Shown: positions 1 through 9,081, counted from the first letter of the stretch. The stretch is DNA of 64,000 bases from Halohasta litorea (GCF_024494645.1 NZ_JANHDJ010000005.1:186001-250000); one strand, 5' to 3'. The notes: a model not told the origin generated them from the letters alone. Program-made: numbers and translations.

Positions 1-354
1 TCATCGGATCACCCGCACGTTGGTACCGTTGGGGTTCTCGTCGAGAACCGCCTCAAGGCTTACTGCGTCGCCGACCTGTCCGATCTTCGTTTCGGCTGTC
101 GACGAGAAGTCGACGGCGGCGACGGTGACGTTCGTTTCGAGCACACCACTCCCCAGGACCTTTCCTGGAACAACGATGGTCTCATCGTCACGGGCGTACC
201 GTTCGATGCGACCGAGGTTGACTTCCGCGTGGGTGCGCCGGGGCTTTTCGAGACGGTCGGCGACGTCCTGCCAGACTGCGGCATCGGACTCGCCTGCGGC
301 CGTCTTCAGCTCGGCGATGAGACTCTGAAGTCTCGGATTCGTCTTACTGCTCAT
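1..354 (-). CDS. rpl18e: 50S ribosomal protein L18e
   Basis: 117-residue protein of the archaeal/eukaryotic L18e family, part of the large ribosomal subunit. It reads through the family body (N-terminal [11 protein letters not shown] helix, central [10 protein letters not shown] and VPGKVLGSG segments) and stops with TGA exactly at the window edge, so it is complete. The ATG is preceded by an AGGAGAT ribosome binding site. It lies 75 nt downstream of tRNA-Leu in the same direction as rpo3 and rps11/4/13, the usual archaeal order in which L18e leads into L13, S9 and rpoN genes (outside this window). Confidence 0.97.
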   Translation of the reverse strand: MSSKTNPRLQSLIAELKTAAGESDAAVWQDVADRLEKPRRTHAEVNLGRIERYARDDETIVVPGKVLGSGVLETNVTVAAVDFSSTAETKIGQVGDAVSLEAVLDENPNGTNVRVIR

Positions 355-429
355 GAGTAATCTCCTGATAGAAAGTGGAGTGCCGGAAGCAGGTTTTTAC
401 GACTCTTCGGTTCGAGTGAGTCGCAAAAT

Positions 430-513
430 GCAGGGAGCAGGATTTGAACCTGCGGACCCCTATGGGACAGCGCCCTGAACGCTGCGCCGTTGGCCTGACT
501 TGGCTATCCCTGC
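430..513 (-). tRNA. tRNA-Leu (anticodon CAG)
   Basis: 84-nt tRNA. The 7-bp acceptor stem pairs GCAGGGA with TCCCTGC. The anticodon stem CAGCG/CGCTG holds the loop TTCAGGG, giving anticodon CAG. A long class II variable arm is present, followed by a GGTTCAAATCC T arm. It sits between rpo3 and rpl18e in the same direction, so it is probably cut from the operon transcript. CCA is not encoded. No intron is visible. Confidence 0.96.
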
Positions 514-551
514 TCGCACTCCGATGTAGCCCACACCACCCTTTACCTGTT

Positions 552-691
552 TCGATCCACCACCGCCGTCGCTCTGTCATCGAGCGTCGACGTGCGTCCC
601 CTCGCCCAGCCATCGGGCGAGAAGATCGACCGCCCCGGACTGCTGGCGAGACGCGTGTCTCTCCGGCAGCGCGGGCGGTCGGGTGGATCGA
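552..691. ncRNA. Candidate structured RNA in the rpo3 to tRNA-Leu spacer
   Basis: A 140-nt stretch without a credible gene folds into a closed four-helix arrangement. A 10-bp outer stem pairs 552-561 with 682-691. Inside lie a 5-bp hairpin (570-574/582-586, 7-nt loop), a 7-bp hairpin (601-607/615-621, 7-nt loop), and a long hairpin whose base is a perfect 9-bp stem (627-635/673-681) topped by 640-643/666-669 and 648-652/657-661 with a GCGT loop. The last arm directly abuts the outer stem, as in coaxially stacked junctions. The operon transcript runs through it on the minus strand, but one T/G pair (644/665) would fit a plus-strand RNA better, so the strand is left open. Alternatives are a processing or attenuation element, or a small inverted-repeat element; no target duplication is visible. 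Confidence 0.4.
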
Positions 692-715
692 GTGTGTGGT
701 CATGTGGGGCTTGTG

Positions 716-1465
716 TTAGGCTGTGACTGCGTCGTGTAGTTCGTCCGCGCGGGCACCGAGCGATTCGGCGGCGCGAAGCACCAGTTCCTCGACCGCAAAC
801 GAGCCGTCGGTCTCTACGTGGAACACGTAGGCACCGGGCACGTCCTCGACTTCGAGCTCCTTGCCGGGGTAGCGGTTAGTGAGATCGTTGTCGAACTCGT
901 CGGTGAGCACGATCTCGCCGTCGTCGGTCTCGATTACCCCGCGAAGGATCTGCGGCTCCTGGTCGTCGAACTCGCCGATGTCGTCGACGACGCTCACACG
1001 CTGGAGGTGTCGGAACCCGACCGAGACACCGCCCTGGTGTTTGGCGTGTTCCTTGCCGTGATCGAGGACCGCGTCGGCCTCGAACTCGAGTCGTTGGCCC
1101 TCTTTGAGCTCAATGATCGGCACGTTCTCGTCGGCTGGCTCGACCAGCGCGTCGGCGGATTCGATATCCCCCGAGTAGGCCGTCGCCGGCCCCTCGACAT
1201 CGAGTGCGACCGTGACGGTGTCACCGATCTCGAAGTCGTCCAGCGGCGTGGTCAACGGGATGAGCCCGAGTCGGAGGGCGATCATCTCGTCGAACATCAC
1301 CGAGGTGTTCTCGACGAACCGGACGGTATCGATCGAGAACGTCGGCACATCGGCGATCATCGCGCGCCGGAAGCCGTTTGCGAGTGCCGGTGTCAGTCCA
1401 CGGACGAGGAATCGCGCCTTGCGATCCTCCCGTTCGATGAACTCAACGTCGAATTCCTGTGCCAT
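716..1465 (-). CDS. rpo3: DNA-directed RNA polymerase subunit D (Rpo3)
   Basis: 249 residues, homologous to the bacterial alpha N-terminal domain and eukaryotic Rpb3. With subunit L it forms the assembly platform of the archaeal RNA polymerase. The family signature [20 protein letters not shown] appears near residue 21, followed by the conserved [18 protein letters not shown] segment. The protein contains no cysteine at all, so it cannot carry the iron-sulfur cluster found in subunit D of some archaea. It follows rps11 by 6 nt, so all of rps13-rps4-rps11-rpo3 is one transcript. Confidence 0.98.
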   Translation of the reverse strand: MAQEFDVEFIEREDRKARFLVRGLTPALANGFRRAMIADVPTFSIDTVRFVENTSVMFDEMIALRLGLIPLTTPLDDFEIGDTVTVALDVEGPATAYSGDIESADALVEPADENVPIIELKEGQRLEFEADAVLDHGKEHAKHQGGVSVGFRHLQRVSVVDDIGEFDDQEPQILRGVIETDDGEIVLTDEFDNDLTNRYPGKELEVEDVPGAYVFHVETDGSFAVEELVLRAAESLGARADELHDAVTA

Positions 1466-1471
1466 GCGTCG

Positions 1472-1861
1472 TTAGACTCGCTTGTTCTTCGGGGCTCGGG
1501 TGCCGTCGTGCGGGATCGGCGTCACGTCTTCGATCCGACCGATCTCGATTCCGGCTCGGGCCAGCGCGCGGATCGTCGCCTGCGCGCCGGGGCCCGGGGA
1601 TTTGTTGCCGTTGCCGCCGGGGCCGCGAACGCGGACGTGGAGTCCGGCGATGCCCGCTGCCTTGACTTCCTCGGCGACGGTCTCGGCCATCTGCATGGCG
1701 GCGTACGGCGATGCCTCGTCCCGGTTCTGCTTCACCACGGTCCCACCGGAGGATTTGACGATGGTTTCGGCCCCCGTCAGATCGGTGATCGTGATGAGCG
1801 TGTTGTTGAACGACGAAAACACGTGGGCGATGCCCCACTTGTCGTCTGCTGTTTCACTCAT
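1472..1861 (-). CDS. rps11: 30S ribosomal protein S11
   Basis: 129 residues, small-subunit platform protein. Typical S11 motifs are visible: [22 protein letters not shown], then [20 protein letters not shown], the glycine-rich [19 protein letters not shown] loop, and a C-terminus rich in arginine and lysine ending in KNKRV. It starts 6 nt after rps4 and ends 6 nt before rpo3. Start ATG at 1861 matches the family length. Confidence 0.98.
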   Translation of the reverse strand: MSETADDKWGIAHVFSSFNNTLITITDLTGAETIVKSSGGTVVKQNRDEASPYAAMQMAETVAEEVKAAGIAGLHVRVRGPGGNGNKSPGPGAQATIRALARAGIEIGRIEDVTPIPHDGTRAPKNKRV

Positions 1862-1867
1862 GATTGG

Positions 1868-2395
1868 TTACTCCTGAGCCTCCGCCCGTGCTGGGTGGAG
1901 TTCGTCGGCGATCGGACTGCGCTCGTCGTACTCGACGAGCGCCTCTTCGCCAGCCTCGATCTTCCGCGAGGGAGCCTTCGCGCGAGCCCCGTCGACGGTG
2001 ATGTGGCCGTGGGTGATGAACTGCCGCGCCTGCTGCGGCGTCGAAGCCAGCCCCTTGCGGTAGACGACCGTCTGGAGCCGTCGTTCGAGGATGTCGGTCT
2101 CGTCGAGCGACAGCACGTCCGTGATCGAGTCGTTCTCATCGAGGATTCCGTAGCGGCGGAGCTTGGTCAGGAACTCCGCGCCAGCCTCTTCGGCGACCTC
2201 GACGTCACCCTGCGAGTCGCCGATCAGTCGGCGGGCCTCGCGTCGGATGGATCGAAGCTCGGACTGTGCGCGCCACAGTTCCTCTTTGTTCTTCAACCCG
2301 TAGCGGCCGAGCAGACTGCTCTCGTCGGCGATCCGCTCGCCCTGGTATGGGTGGTTGGGCGTTTCGTACAGTTTGGTGTTCTGTCCGGTCGTCAT
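1868..2395 (-). CDS. rps4: 30S ribosomal protein S4
   Basis: 175 residues of archaeal S4 type (S9 in eukaryotes), which binds 16S rRNA early in assembly. The N-terminal half holds [13 protein letters not shown] and [10 protein letters not shown]; an S4 RNA-binding domain occupies about residues 104-165 ([20 protein letters not shown], then [10 protein letters not shown]). Its ATG overlaps the rps13 stop as ATGA (2392-2395), showing translational coupling. Confidence 0.98.
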   Translation of the reverse strand: MTTGQNTKLYETPNHPYQGERIADESSLLGRYGLKNKEELWRAQSELRSIRREARRLIGDSQGDVEVAEEAGAEFLTKLRRYGILDENDSITDVLSLDETDILERRLQTVVYRKGLASTPQQARQFITHGHITVDGARAKAPSRKIEAGEEALVEYDERSPIADELHPARAEAQE

Positions 2396-2922
2396 TCCTC
2401 GTCACCTTCGCCTGCGGCCTCTTCGGCCTGTTCTTCCTTGATCCGTTCGACGTTGACACCGATGGTCCCCTCGGTACGACCGGTGGACTTGGTGCGCTGA
2501 CCGCGGACCTTCTGTCCGCGCTTGTGTCGAACGCCCTTGTAGGAATCGATCATCTGCATCCGGTTGATATCCTGGCGGCGCTGTTGCTCGAGATCGTTCC
2601 CGACGATGTGGTTGTTCTCACCGGTGTAGAAGTCGTGTTGCCGGTTGAGCATCCACTCCGGGAGGTGATCTGCGAGATTTTCGACGACGTCGACGACGGC
2701 GTCGATCTCTTCCTCGTCGAGCAGGCCGAACGTCGCCGTTCGGTCTACCCCGGAGGCGTCCGACACGATGCGTGCCGTCCGCTGTCCGATGCCTTTCATG
2801 TCTGTGAGACTGCGCTCGACTGACTTCGTGCCGTCGAGATCGGTCTGTCCGATCCGGACGAAGTAGCGGAGGTTCTCCTCTTCCTCCTCTGTCAAGCCGT
2901 CTTCTGGTTCTTCTGCACTCAT
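2392..2922 (-). CDS. rps13: 30S ribosomal protein S13
   Basis: 176 residues, the head protein of the small subunit that contacts the large subunit and P-site tRNA. Residues about 20-80 carry the helix-hairpin-helix part ([19 protein letters not shown], then [11 protein letters not shown]), and the C-terminal half carries the basic tail motif [20 protein letters not shown]. The acidic N-terminal extension ([13 protein letters not shown]) is typical of halophiles. It is the first protein gene of the operon, 22 nt after tRNA-Ser. Confidence 0.98.
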   Translation of the reverse strand: MSAEEPEDGLTEEEEENLRYFVRIGQTDLDGTKSVERSLTDMKGIGQRTARIVSDASGVDRTATFGLLDEEEIDAVVDVVENLADHLPEWMLNRQHDFYTGENNHIVGNDLEQQRRQDINRMQMIDSYKGVRHKRGQKVRGQRTKSTGRTEGTIGVNVERIKEEQAEEAAGEGDEE

Positions 2923-2944
2923 AGCTATTGTCAGTTGTGCGAGC

Positions 2945-3029
2945 GTTGCGGCGGGGATTCGAACCCCGGAGGCAGTGACGCCACAGAGTTAGCAACCCTG
3001 CGCCTTGGGCCAGGCTTGGCTACCGCAAC
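2945..3029 (-). tRNA. tRNA-Ser (anticodon GCT)
   Basis: 85-nt class II tRNA. Acceptor arms GTTGCGG/CCGCAAC pair perfectly, the anticodon stem CAGGG/CTCTG holds loop TTGCTAA with anticodon GCT, a long variable arm follows, and the T arm reads GGGTTCGAATCCCC. It is the first gene of the rps13-rps4-rps11-rpo3 unit and probably shares its promoter. A TTTAAGT-like box near 3112-3118 upstream could be that promoter. Confidence 0.96.
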
Positions 3030-3062
3030 CCGCTGGTTTCGTATTGTCGCCCTCATGGACTC

Positions 3063-3076
3063 GGGGCCGAAGCCCC
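3063..3076. other. Hairpin in the leader of tRNA-Ser
   Basis: Perfect 5-bp stem GGGGC/GCCCC around a CGAA loop, between the likely promoter of the ribosomal operon and the tRNA-Ser 5' end. It may mark the precursor leader or serve processing; the function is not shown by sequence. Confidence 0.35.
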
Positions 3077-3224
3077 TACAGTACTACAGTCGAAGTAACT
3101 CGACTCCACCACTTAAACATCACGAACCGCGCCGGGGGTGTCGAGTCATGACACGGTGATGAGAACCGACCGACAGGTCGCCACTGAGCGGAATATTCAT
3201 CATTGTGTATGTTATTGTGACCGT

Positions 3225-3950
3225 ATGGTCTTCGGTGATATCCTTGCGAGAATCGAAGGACGTCGCCGGAGACTGGTGTTCTACAACGTCGAGACGAGTG
3301 CCGACCACTGTGATCGAATCATCGACTACGTCGGCGTCCATGACGTCGTTATCGAATACACCACCGACGAGCGATTCCCCGAATCGACGGTCGCCATCGA
3401 AAACGGAGAGGAAACGCTCTCTACCGACGATATCGAAAGCGTTGCGGAGTATATCGATGCCTGGGAGTCGAATTTAGCGACGGTCGGCGATCAACCGGAA
3501 CTGTTCGGGGCACTCGATGAGACGCTGTTTCGCTCCTCGAACAAACGCCAGCTCCTGCTTGCCTCACGGCTGATCGAAACTCGGGCGGCCCAGGTCGGCA
3601 GCGGTCGGCTATCGGCGGGGTTCCAACAGCTCTCGTTGACACAGCCCCAACTGTCGTTTTACACCGCGCTTCCAGCCGACATCACGGTCTCGGTATACGG
3701 CGATCCCGACTGGACGCCGCCAGCCGATACCGGGTTCGAGGCGTACGCTCCAACGGACGAGACACACGGCGACTACTGGTGGATCATCTTCGATGGGACA
3801 GCCAAGCAGAGCCAGCACGCCGCCCTGCTGGCCGAAGAGCAGTCCCCCGGCGAGTACACCGGGTTTTGGACCTACCGCGAATCGATCGTCGAATCGCTCC
3901 GCGAGGTCGTCGATGGACTCGACGTACGCCGAGTGACGAGCAGAAACTAA
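3225..3950 (+). CDS. DICT-domain sensory protein
   Basis: 241 residues. The fold pattern and residues (LVFYNVETSADHCDRIIDYVG at the start, RLIETRAAQVGSGRLSAGFQ in the middle, then YWWIIFDGT and a C-terminal YTGFWTYRESIVESLREVV) match the haloarchaeal DICT family, a sensory domain associated with two-component and cyclic dinucleotide signalling. No output domain is attached. I chose the ATG at 3225 because the reading frame upstream is non-coding in character and overlaps the promoter region. It stands alone, with the tRNA-Ser operon running away from it. Confidence 0.75.
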   Translation: MVFGDILARIEGRRRRLVFYNVETSADHCDRIIDYVGVHDVVIEYTTDERFPESTVAIENGEETLSTDDIESVAEYIDAWESNLATVGDQPELFGALDETLFRSSNKRQLLLASRLIETRAAQVGSGRLSAGFQQLSLTQPQLSFYTALPADITVSVYGDPDWTPPADTGFEAYAPTDETHGDYWWIIFDGTAKQSQHAALLAEEQSPGEYTGFWTYRESIVESLREVVDGLDVRRVTSRN

Positions 3951-3977
3951 CACTCTCTCGGATCGAGCCGCACCGAC

Positions 3978-4610
3978 CTACGTTCGTATTTTGGGCTGCA
4001 TCCGGAGGTAGATCCCGCGATCACAGCAGTCGAGCAGAAATGCGGCCACGTCGCCGTAGGAGACGCTCCCGACGCCGAGTTTGACATTGCCTGTCTGATA
4101 CTGTCGGGTGGTTCGTCCCTCTCCCGTTCGGAGCACGCGGATCACTGTCCAGTCGAGGTCACGAGTCGTGATATCTTCGACATGAGTGTCAGCATCCGCT
4201 GCCACCGTCGGTTTGAGGAGTCGGATCGCCGAGGCGACGATCGTCTCGCCGATGCCATGCCGGTCACCATCGGTCTGCACTGTCGCCGGGACGACAGTCA
4301 GATAGCGATCGACACCAGCCGACTCCATCGCATCGAGAATGTGACTCCCGCCGACGGTAACGTAGTCAGCAGGCGTGCGCTTCGAGTGCTGCAGCAGGTT
4401 ACACACGGCCGTCGCGTCTTCGAGCGCCGCTTCGAGGCCACTCCCTTCGTAGACATCGGCTTCTACCACCCGGACGGAGTCGGGGAACCGTGAGGCCGGA
4501 GCCGTCGACTCGACTGCTGCGGTCACCGTGTGACCCCGTCGGATCGCTGTCTCGACGACCGCTTTACCCGTCGGTCCGCTCGCGCCGAAGACAGTCAGTT
4601 TCACAGCCAT
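3978..4610 (-). CDS. NAD(P)-binding protein, NmrA/SDR-like
   Basis: 210 residues with an N-terminal Rossmann dinucleotide site TVFGASGPTGKAVVE (GxxGxxG, residues 7-14) and the pattern of NAD(P)H-binding atypical short-chain dehydrogenases (SAGVDRYLTVVPA, DLDWTVIRVLRTGEG). Substrate is unknown. A TTATACA box at about 4627-4635 lies about 25 nt from the GTG codon two codons downstream of the ATG, so translation of a leaderless message could begin there. It converges with the DICT gene; the stops are 27 nt apart. Confidence 0.8.
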   Translation of the reverse strand: MAVKLTVFGASGPTGKAVVETAIRRGHTVTAAVESTAPASRFPDSVRVVEADVYEGSGLEAALEDATAVCNLLQHSKRTPADYVTVGGSHILDAMESAGVDRYLTVVPATVQTDGDRHGIGETIVASAIRLLKPTVAADADTHVEDITTRDLDWTVIRVLRTGEGRTTRQYQTGNVKLGVGSVSYGDVAAFLLDCCDRGIYLRMQPKIRT

Positions 4611-4673
4611 CCCTCTCGCCGATCGTGTATAAGTAGTCGGTGTATACTGTCTGTTGGGCCCACCGATCGAGCC

Positions 4674-5675
4674 TCAGGCCCCGATATACTCCTCGTTGAG
4701 TTCCCACTCGCCGTCGTCGCCCTCGACCAGATACTCGCCGTAGTAGGGGACGCGGTTGTCGACGACAGCGCGGAACGCCTCACGAATCTCCTGGCGACTC
4801 ATCTCGCCCATCGACCGGAGATCGTCGTTCCGATTGAGACACCCTTTGAGATATCCTTCATGTGTCACGCGTACGCGATGGCAGTTCGCACAAAACGTCG
4901 GGTTCTCCACGGGATCGACGATTTCGACCATCCCGCAGTCGCCGAGGTTCCCGCTGTCTGGATCGGTGCTGGAGACCCAGTAGCGTTTCCGGTCGTGCAT
5001 CTCGCGGTGTTCGACCCGATCGGCAATGTCGGCCAGCCAGTCATGGACGCGCTGGATGTCGATGTTCCACTCGGGCCGCCCCGTCAGCTCCGGCATATAC
5101 TCGATGAGTTGGAGCTGCAGTCCCTCGTTGGCGGCGACGTGCTCGACCATCCCTTCGACGTAGCCCGCGGTCTGCTCGAAGACGACCATATTTAGTTTTA
5201 CGGGGGCTAACCCGGCCGCAAGGGCGGCCTCGACCCCGTCGAGGACCGCCTCGTAGGCACCCGATTTCGTCACCGCAGCGAACTGCTCGGGATCGAGCGC
5301 GTCCTGCGAGACGTTGACGCGTTCGAGTCCCGCCTCCTGGAGCCCCTCGGCGCGACCGCGGAGGAAGGTGCCGTTGGTCGTCAACGAGACCTCCATCGAG
5401 TCGGGTGTGCAGCGGATGATCTCTTCGAGATCGGCCCGTAGCATCGGCTCGCCGCCGGTGAACTTGACCGCCTCAACGCCGAACTCCTCGACGACCTCCA
5501 GGAAGCGAACGACCTCGTCGGCGGTCATCTCGTCGTCGGCTGGCTCCATCGGCCCGCGAGTGTCGCCGAGCCCCTCGTTGTGACAGTAGACACAGTCGAA
5601 GTTACAGCGGTCGGTCAGCGAGATCCGGACGCCGGTCACCTCCCGTCCGAACTCGTCTTCGAGGGGCTCGCTCAT
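4674..5675 (-). CDS. moaA: GTP 3',8-cyclase (molybdenum cofactor synthesis)
   Basis: 333 residues. Radical SAM enzyme that converts GTP to 3',8-cyclo-GTP, the first step of molybdopterin synthesis. The N-terminal SAM cluster motif is CNFDCVYC (CxxxCxxC, near residue 24), a second cluster is bound near the C-terminus ([18 protein letters not shown]), and the [13 protein letters not shown]-contact motif is present. I chose the ATG at 5675 because the seven upstream codons are outside the family, and because a TTTAAG box at about 5698-5706 places a leaderless start there. No other mo genes are nearby. Confidence 0.95.
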   Translation of the reverse strand: MSEPLEDEFGREVTGVRISLTDRCNFDCVYCHNEGLGDTRGPMEPADDEMTADEVVRFLEVVEEFGVEAVKFTGGEPMLRADLEEIIRCTPDSMEVSLTTNGTFLRGRAEGLQEAGLERVNVSQDALDPEQFAAVTKSGAYEAVLDGVEAALAAGLAPVKLNMVVFEQTAGYVEGMVEHVAANEGLQLQLIEYMPELTGRPEWNIDIQRVHDWLADIADRVEHREMHDRKRYWVSSTDPDSGNLGDCGMVEIVDPVENPTFCANCHRVRVTHEGYLKGCLNRNDDLRSMGEMSRQEIREAFRAVVDNRVPYYGEYLVEGDDGEWELNEEYIGA

Positions 5676-5803
5676 GGAGACGTATCGTCGACACACGGAC
5701 TTAAATCAGCAGGCTCCTCGCCGCTTTTTGAAACGGATATCAGTTTCTCATCCGCGTTGATGTTAGAATAAATAGTCTCAATCGAGGCTGTCCGTACAAC
5801 TGC

Positions 5804-5917
5804 CTACGTCTCCCGACGGAGCGCGACGAGCAGCCACGAGAGGTAGCCGAAAGCCGCCAGCACGCTCCCGATCGAGCCCCAAACGATGACGGCAAACAGT
5901 GCTGACCCGACGGCCAT
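5804..5917 (-). CDS. 37-residue symporter-associated membrane peptide
   Basis: Very short gene whose ATG shares its first base with the TGA of the symporter gene (TGATG at 5915-5919), so it is translationally coupled. The product is one hydrophobic helix (MAVGSALFAVIVWGSIGSVL, then AAFGYLSWLL) with a short basic/acid tail RRET. Small accessory peptides encoded directly after SSS-family symporters are known in archaea and bacteria; this has the right place, size and topology. A role in stability or activity of the symporter is inference. Confidence 0.7.
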   Translation of the reverse strand: MAVGSALFAVIVWGSIGSVLAAFGYLSWLLVALRRET

Positions 5918-7443
5918 CAGTCCGACACCTCCCCGGCGGCCGCTTGCGGCTCCTCGGCGGTCGGCTCGTCGAACGATTCGATCTCGGTCGTCAGCGAGGC
6001 GAACTCGAAGCCCGCGTTTCCGACCGCAACAGCGAGGCCGGTCACCAGCGTCGCACCGCCGGTCGCCGCGAGGAAGGCGGGCAGCATCGCTGGCTCCGGC
6101 AGCAAGCCTCCGAGACCGGGCACGACAAGCAGCACCCCCCGAAGCATCGGGAAGTAGGCGATGCCTCCCACCAGTCCGGCGAGGCTCCCGGCCAGCGCAC
6201 CGCGTTCGGTCAGTCCCGCCGAGTAGAGCCCCCAGATCAGCGGCACGAAGACGGCTGCGGCGAGTAAGTCCGCAGTGAGAAACAGCTCCAGGACACTGTA
6301 CCCCTGTGCCCCGATGCCGATCGCCCCGAGGGCGACGAGGACGGTGAGCCCCCGGCCGACCAGCCGGAGCGATCGGTCGCCTTCGATCGCACCGAGGCGG
6401 GCGAGGTCGACGGTCACCAGACTCGAAATCGCGTTCAGCATCGTGTCGGCCGAACTCATCACCAACAGGACGACCAACAGCACCACGACGAAGGCGACTG
6501 TCTCCGGCAGTACCTCGCTGACCACGAGGAAGAACGCGACGCTCTGAGTCTCGGGGGTGACCAAGCCGAGTCCGGCAGCGGCGACGCCGAACAGCCCCGC
6601 CAGCAGTACCATCGGCACGACCGTCAGCGCGGCGACGCCGAAGGAACGTTGGAGCGTCGACTCGCCGTCGGCGGCATAGACGCGCTGCCAGATCCCCTGG
6701 TTGAGCATGTTCGCTCCGAGAACGGCGAACACGACGTAGAGGCCGAACTCCAATCCGGGCCGGAAACCCGGATCGAGCAGGGTCGGGTCGGTCGACATCG
6801 CGGTGGTGTAGATCGCGTCGGTGCCGCCCAGCGAGAGGACCGCCGCCCCGAAGCCGACCGCCAGTAAGGGGAGCACGAGGAGGGTCTGGACGGTGTCGGT
6901 GAAGATACTGGCGACGAGTCCACCGTAGGCGGTGTAGACGAGGACGAACAGACCGACCGCGGTTGCGGTCTGCCACGCCGGAACCCCGGCGACCAGTTCG
7001 AGCGAGCCCGCGATCGCGGTCATCTCCGCGGCGAGGAAGATGAACAGATAGAACACCGAGACGACCACCACGAGGAGGTACATCAGGGGGCCGAACCGAA
7101 CGAGGACGAACTCGGTCAGCGAGTGGCCCGTCGGCATCAACCCGCGGATGCGAGCGCCGACAGGGATGAAACACAGCAGCGGGATCGCGCTGCCGATGGC
7201 GTACCCCAACACGGCGGTTATTCCACCGAAGGCGGCCCCAGCCTCGGCGGGGCTAAACAGGATCCACGCGCCCATCGTCGAGGCGATGAGCGTCGCGGTC
7301 GTCGCTGCCGTTCCGGTGGAGTTCCGTGCCGTCAACAGGTCCTCGGCCGTCCCGACGCGGCCACGGGCATACCAGAGCCCCGCCGCCGTAAAGACGGCCA
7401 GCGTGGCCACTGTCGCGGCGAGGCCAACGGTCTGGGAGACCAT
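5917..7443 (-). CDS. Sodium/solute symporter, SSS family
   Basis: 508 residues with about 13 hydrophobic segments and SSS-family landmarks: STMGAWILFSPAEAGAAFGG in the early helices, YTAYGGLVASIFTDTVQTLL, GANMLNQGIWQRVYAA, and LVMSSADTMLNAISSLVTVDL (the conserved sodium-binding SSADT region). It imports an organic solute with sodium at the cytoplasmic membrane; the substrate cannot be read from sequence. An AGGAGGT site (7451-7457) stands 7 nt before the ATG. It is followed by the coupled 37-residue peptide. Confidence 0.92.
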   Translation of the reverse strand: MVSQTVGLAATVATLAVFTAAGLWYARGRVGTAEDLLTARNSTGTAATTATLIASTMGAWILFSPAEAGAAFGGITAVLGYAIGSAIPLLCFIPVGARIRGLMPTGHSLTEFVLVRFGPLMYLLVVVVSVFYLFIFLAAEMTAIAGSLELVAGVPAWQTATAVGLFVLVYTAYGGLVASIFTDTVQTLLVLPLLAVGFGAAVLSLGGTDAIYTTAMSTDPTLLDPGFRPGLEFGLYVVFAVLGANMLNQGIWQRVYAADGESTLQRSFGVAALTVVPMVLLAGLFGVAAAGLGLVTPETQSVAFFLVVSEVLPETVAFVVVLLVVLLVMSSADTMLNAISSLVTVDLARLGAIEGDRSLRLVGRGLTVLVALGAIGIGAQGYSVLELFLTADLLAAAVFVPLIWGLYSAGLTERGALAGSLAGLVGGIAYFPMLRGVLLVVPGLGGLLPEPAMLPAFLAATGGATLVTGLAVAVGNAGFEFASLTTEIESFDEPTAEEPQAAAGEVSD

Positions 7444-7552
7444 CTATCACACCTCCTGGCAGGCTGGCAAGCGGTTACAGCTCGATCCTCTGTATCGACA
7501 CGGCGAGTTCGGATTCCAACGGCTCATCGACTGAACGGTTGAGGCGGAACAG

Positions 7553-7560
7553 TATATAAT
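7553..7560 (-). promoter_or_regulatory. Putative TATA box of the symporter gene
   Basis: ATTATATA on the minus strand about 110 nt upstream of the symporter ATG. This implies a leader of roughly 80 nt, consistent with the strong Shine-Dalgarno sequence in front of that gene, which is unusual among leaderless haloarchaeal genes. Confidence 0.4.
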
Positions 7561-7674
7561 CAGCGAATACAACTCACGAATACCAGGTTGTCCGGTCGTA
7601 ACTCGGTTGGTGGTTTGTACCTATCGGTCCGCGGAAACCGGACCGGTTTTCAGCCCGCAGGGCAACTGGCGGGT

Positions 7675-7881
7675 ATGACTGACGACACCGACGACCCGGA
7701 GATCCCAATCGTCTGTGAGGCCTGTGGCACCGAGACGACTGTTGGGCTCTCGGCTGTCGCCGACCAACTCGAACGGCACAACGAAAACAGACACGACGGC
7801 GAGGAGTGTGCGGAGGTCGACCCGGCGCTCAAATCCCAGATCCAGGACTTGGTCGCCAAAGACATCGGCCTCCTGGAGTAG
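7675..7881 (+). CDS. Small zinc-finger protein
   Basis: 68 residues. CEACGTET near the N-terminus followed by HNENRH forms a C-x2-C...H-x4-H zinc site, as in many short haloarchaeal zinc-finger proteins. The rest is acidic and helical, ending QIQDLVAKDIGLLE. The ATG at 7675 was preferred because the upstream part of the frame lies in a spacer. It converges with the ABC ATPase gene, 13 nt away. Its role is unknown; DNA binding or protein contact are both possible. Confidence 0.75.
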   Translation: MTDDTDDPEIPIVCEACGTETTVGLSAVADQLERHNENRHDGEECAEVDPALKSQIQDLVAKDIGLLE

Positions 7882-7893
7882 CTGCCGACTGTT

Positions 7894-9048
7894 TTATACG
7901 ATCTGTTCGGTCGCCTCGGGAATGTCGAGCGAGCGGTTGTGAAGCGCCTGCTCAGTGTCGGCGTCGAACAGGTGGATCGCCTCCGGCGGGAACGTCGCGA
8001 CGACCGAATCGCCAGCCTGGAGCTGTCGCAGCCCGCTGACGGTCGCGGTGAACGTCTCGGGCTCGTCGAGGCCCGCTTCGAAGGTGAGATGAATCGTGTT
8101 TTCGTCGCCCCGTGGCTCGACGACATCGACGTGCATGTCGAACTCGTGGGGGGAGTCGGCGTTGCCATCGGGGTCGATTCCGATGTCTTCGGGTCTGATA
8201 CCCAGCGTGACACCGCGGGCCTCGCCGACGGCGTCGGCCTGATCCGCTGTGAGCGGATACGTGAACCGATCGCTGACCAGCCGCTCGCCGTCGACCTCCA
8301 TCTCGAAGAAGTTCATCGACGGGTCGCCGATGAACCCGGCGACAAACCGGTTGTTCGGTGTGTGGTAACACTCCAGGGGCGTGCCGACCTGCTGGAGGAC
8401 GCCGTCGTCGAGGATGGCGATCCGGTCGCCCATCGTCATCGCCTCGGTCTGATCGTGGGTGACGTAGATCGTCGTCACGCCGAGGTCCTCCTGGAGACGC
8501 TGGAGTTCGGTCCGCATCGTCGCCCGAAGCTTGGCATCGAGGTTGCTCAGCGGCTCGTCCATCAGGAACGCCTCGGGATCGCGGACGATCGCCCGACCGA
8601 GGGCGACACGCTGCTGTTGGCCGCCGGAGAGATCGGCGGGTTTCCGGTCGACCAGCTCCTCGATCCCCATCATCGCGGCGGTGTCGTCGACGAGCTCGCT
8701 GATCTCGTCGTCGTCGAGCTCCGTCGACTCTTCGAGCCCGAAGCTCATGTTCTGGGCGACGGTCATGTGGGGGTACAGCGCGTACGACTGGAACACCATC
8801 GCGATGTCCCGCTCGGCCGGGGGGCTCTCGTTGATCCGCCGCCCGGCGAGGCTGATTTCGCCGTCGGTGACCGTTTCGAGCCCGGCGACCATCCGGAGAG
8901 TCGTCGACTTCCCGCAGCCGGATGGGCCAACGAGGACGAGGAACTCGCCGTCCTCGATGTCGACCGAGACGTCGTCGACCGCGACGATCTCGTTGCCGTC
9001 GTCTTCTGTGAATACCTTCGTGACGCCGTCGAGTGTTAGTTCTGCCAT
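7894..9048 (-). CDS. Sugar-type ABC transporter, ATP-binding protein
   Basis: 384 residues, MalK/UgpC/GlcV type ATPase. Walker A GPSGCGKST (41-49), Q-loop in MVFQSYALYPHMT, signature LSGGQQQR, Walker B and switch region LMDEPLSNLDAKLR, and H-loop YVTHDQTEAMTMGDRI are intact. The C-terminal 140 residues form the regulatory OB/TOBE part (LGIRPEDIG). It powers the importer formed by the two permeases. An AGGAGGA site (9057-9063) lies 8 nt before the ATG. Last gene of the SBP-permease-permease-ATPase operon. Confidence 0.95.
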   Translation of the reverse strand: MAELTLDGVTKVFTEDDGNEIVAVDDVSVDIEDGEFLVLVGPSGCGKSTTLRMVAGLETVTDGEISLAGRRINESPPAERDIAMVFQSYALYPHMTVAQNMSFGLEESTELDDDEISELVDDTAAMMGIEELVDRKPADLSGGQQQRVALGRAIVRDPEAFLMDEPLSNLDAKLRATMRTELQRLQEDLGVTTIYVTHDQTEAMTMGDRIAILDDGVLQQVGTPLECYHTPNNRFVAGFIGDPSMNFFEMEVDGERLVSDRFTYPLTADQADAVGEARGVTLGIRPEDIGIDPDGNADSPHEFDMHVDVVEPRGDENTIHLTFEAGLDEPETFTATVSGLRQLQAGDSVVATFPPEAIHLFDADTEQALHNRSLDIPEATEQIV

Positions 9049-9081
9049 GGGTGGGTTCCTCCTGTCGAATCGGTTGTCATG

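Noticed and set aside
818-2500. 560-residue plus-strand frame across rpo3, rps11 and rps4
   Set aside because: It is the complement of four well-identified genes; long antisense frames are common in GC-rich DNA and the translation has no recognisable domain.
5924-7174. Long minus-strand frame overlapping the symporter
   Set aside because: Same-strand shifted frame, arginine- and proline-rich. Only its last 37 codons, which begin with an ATG coupled to the symporter stop, were kept as a gene.
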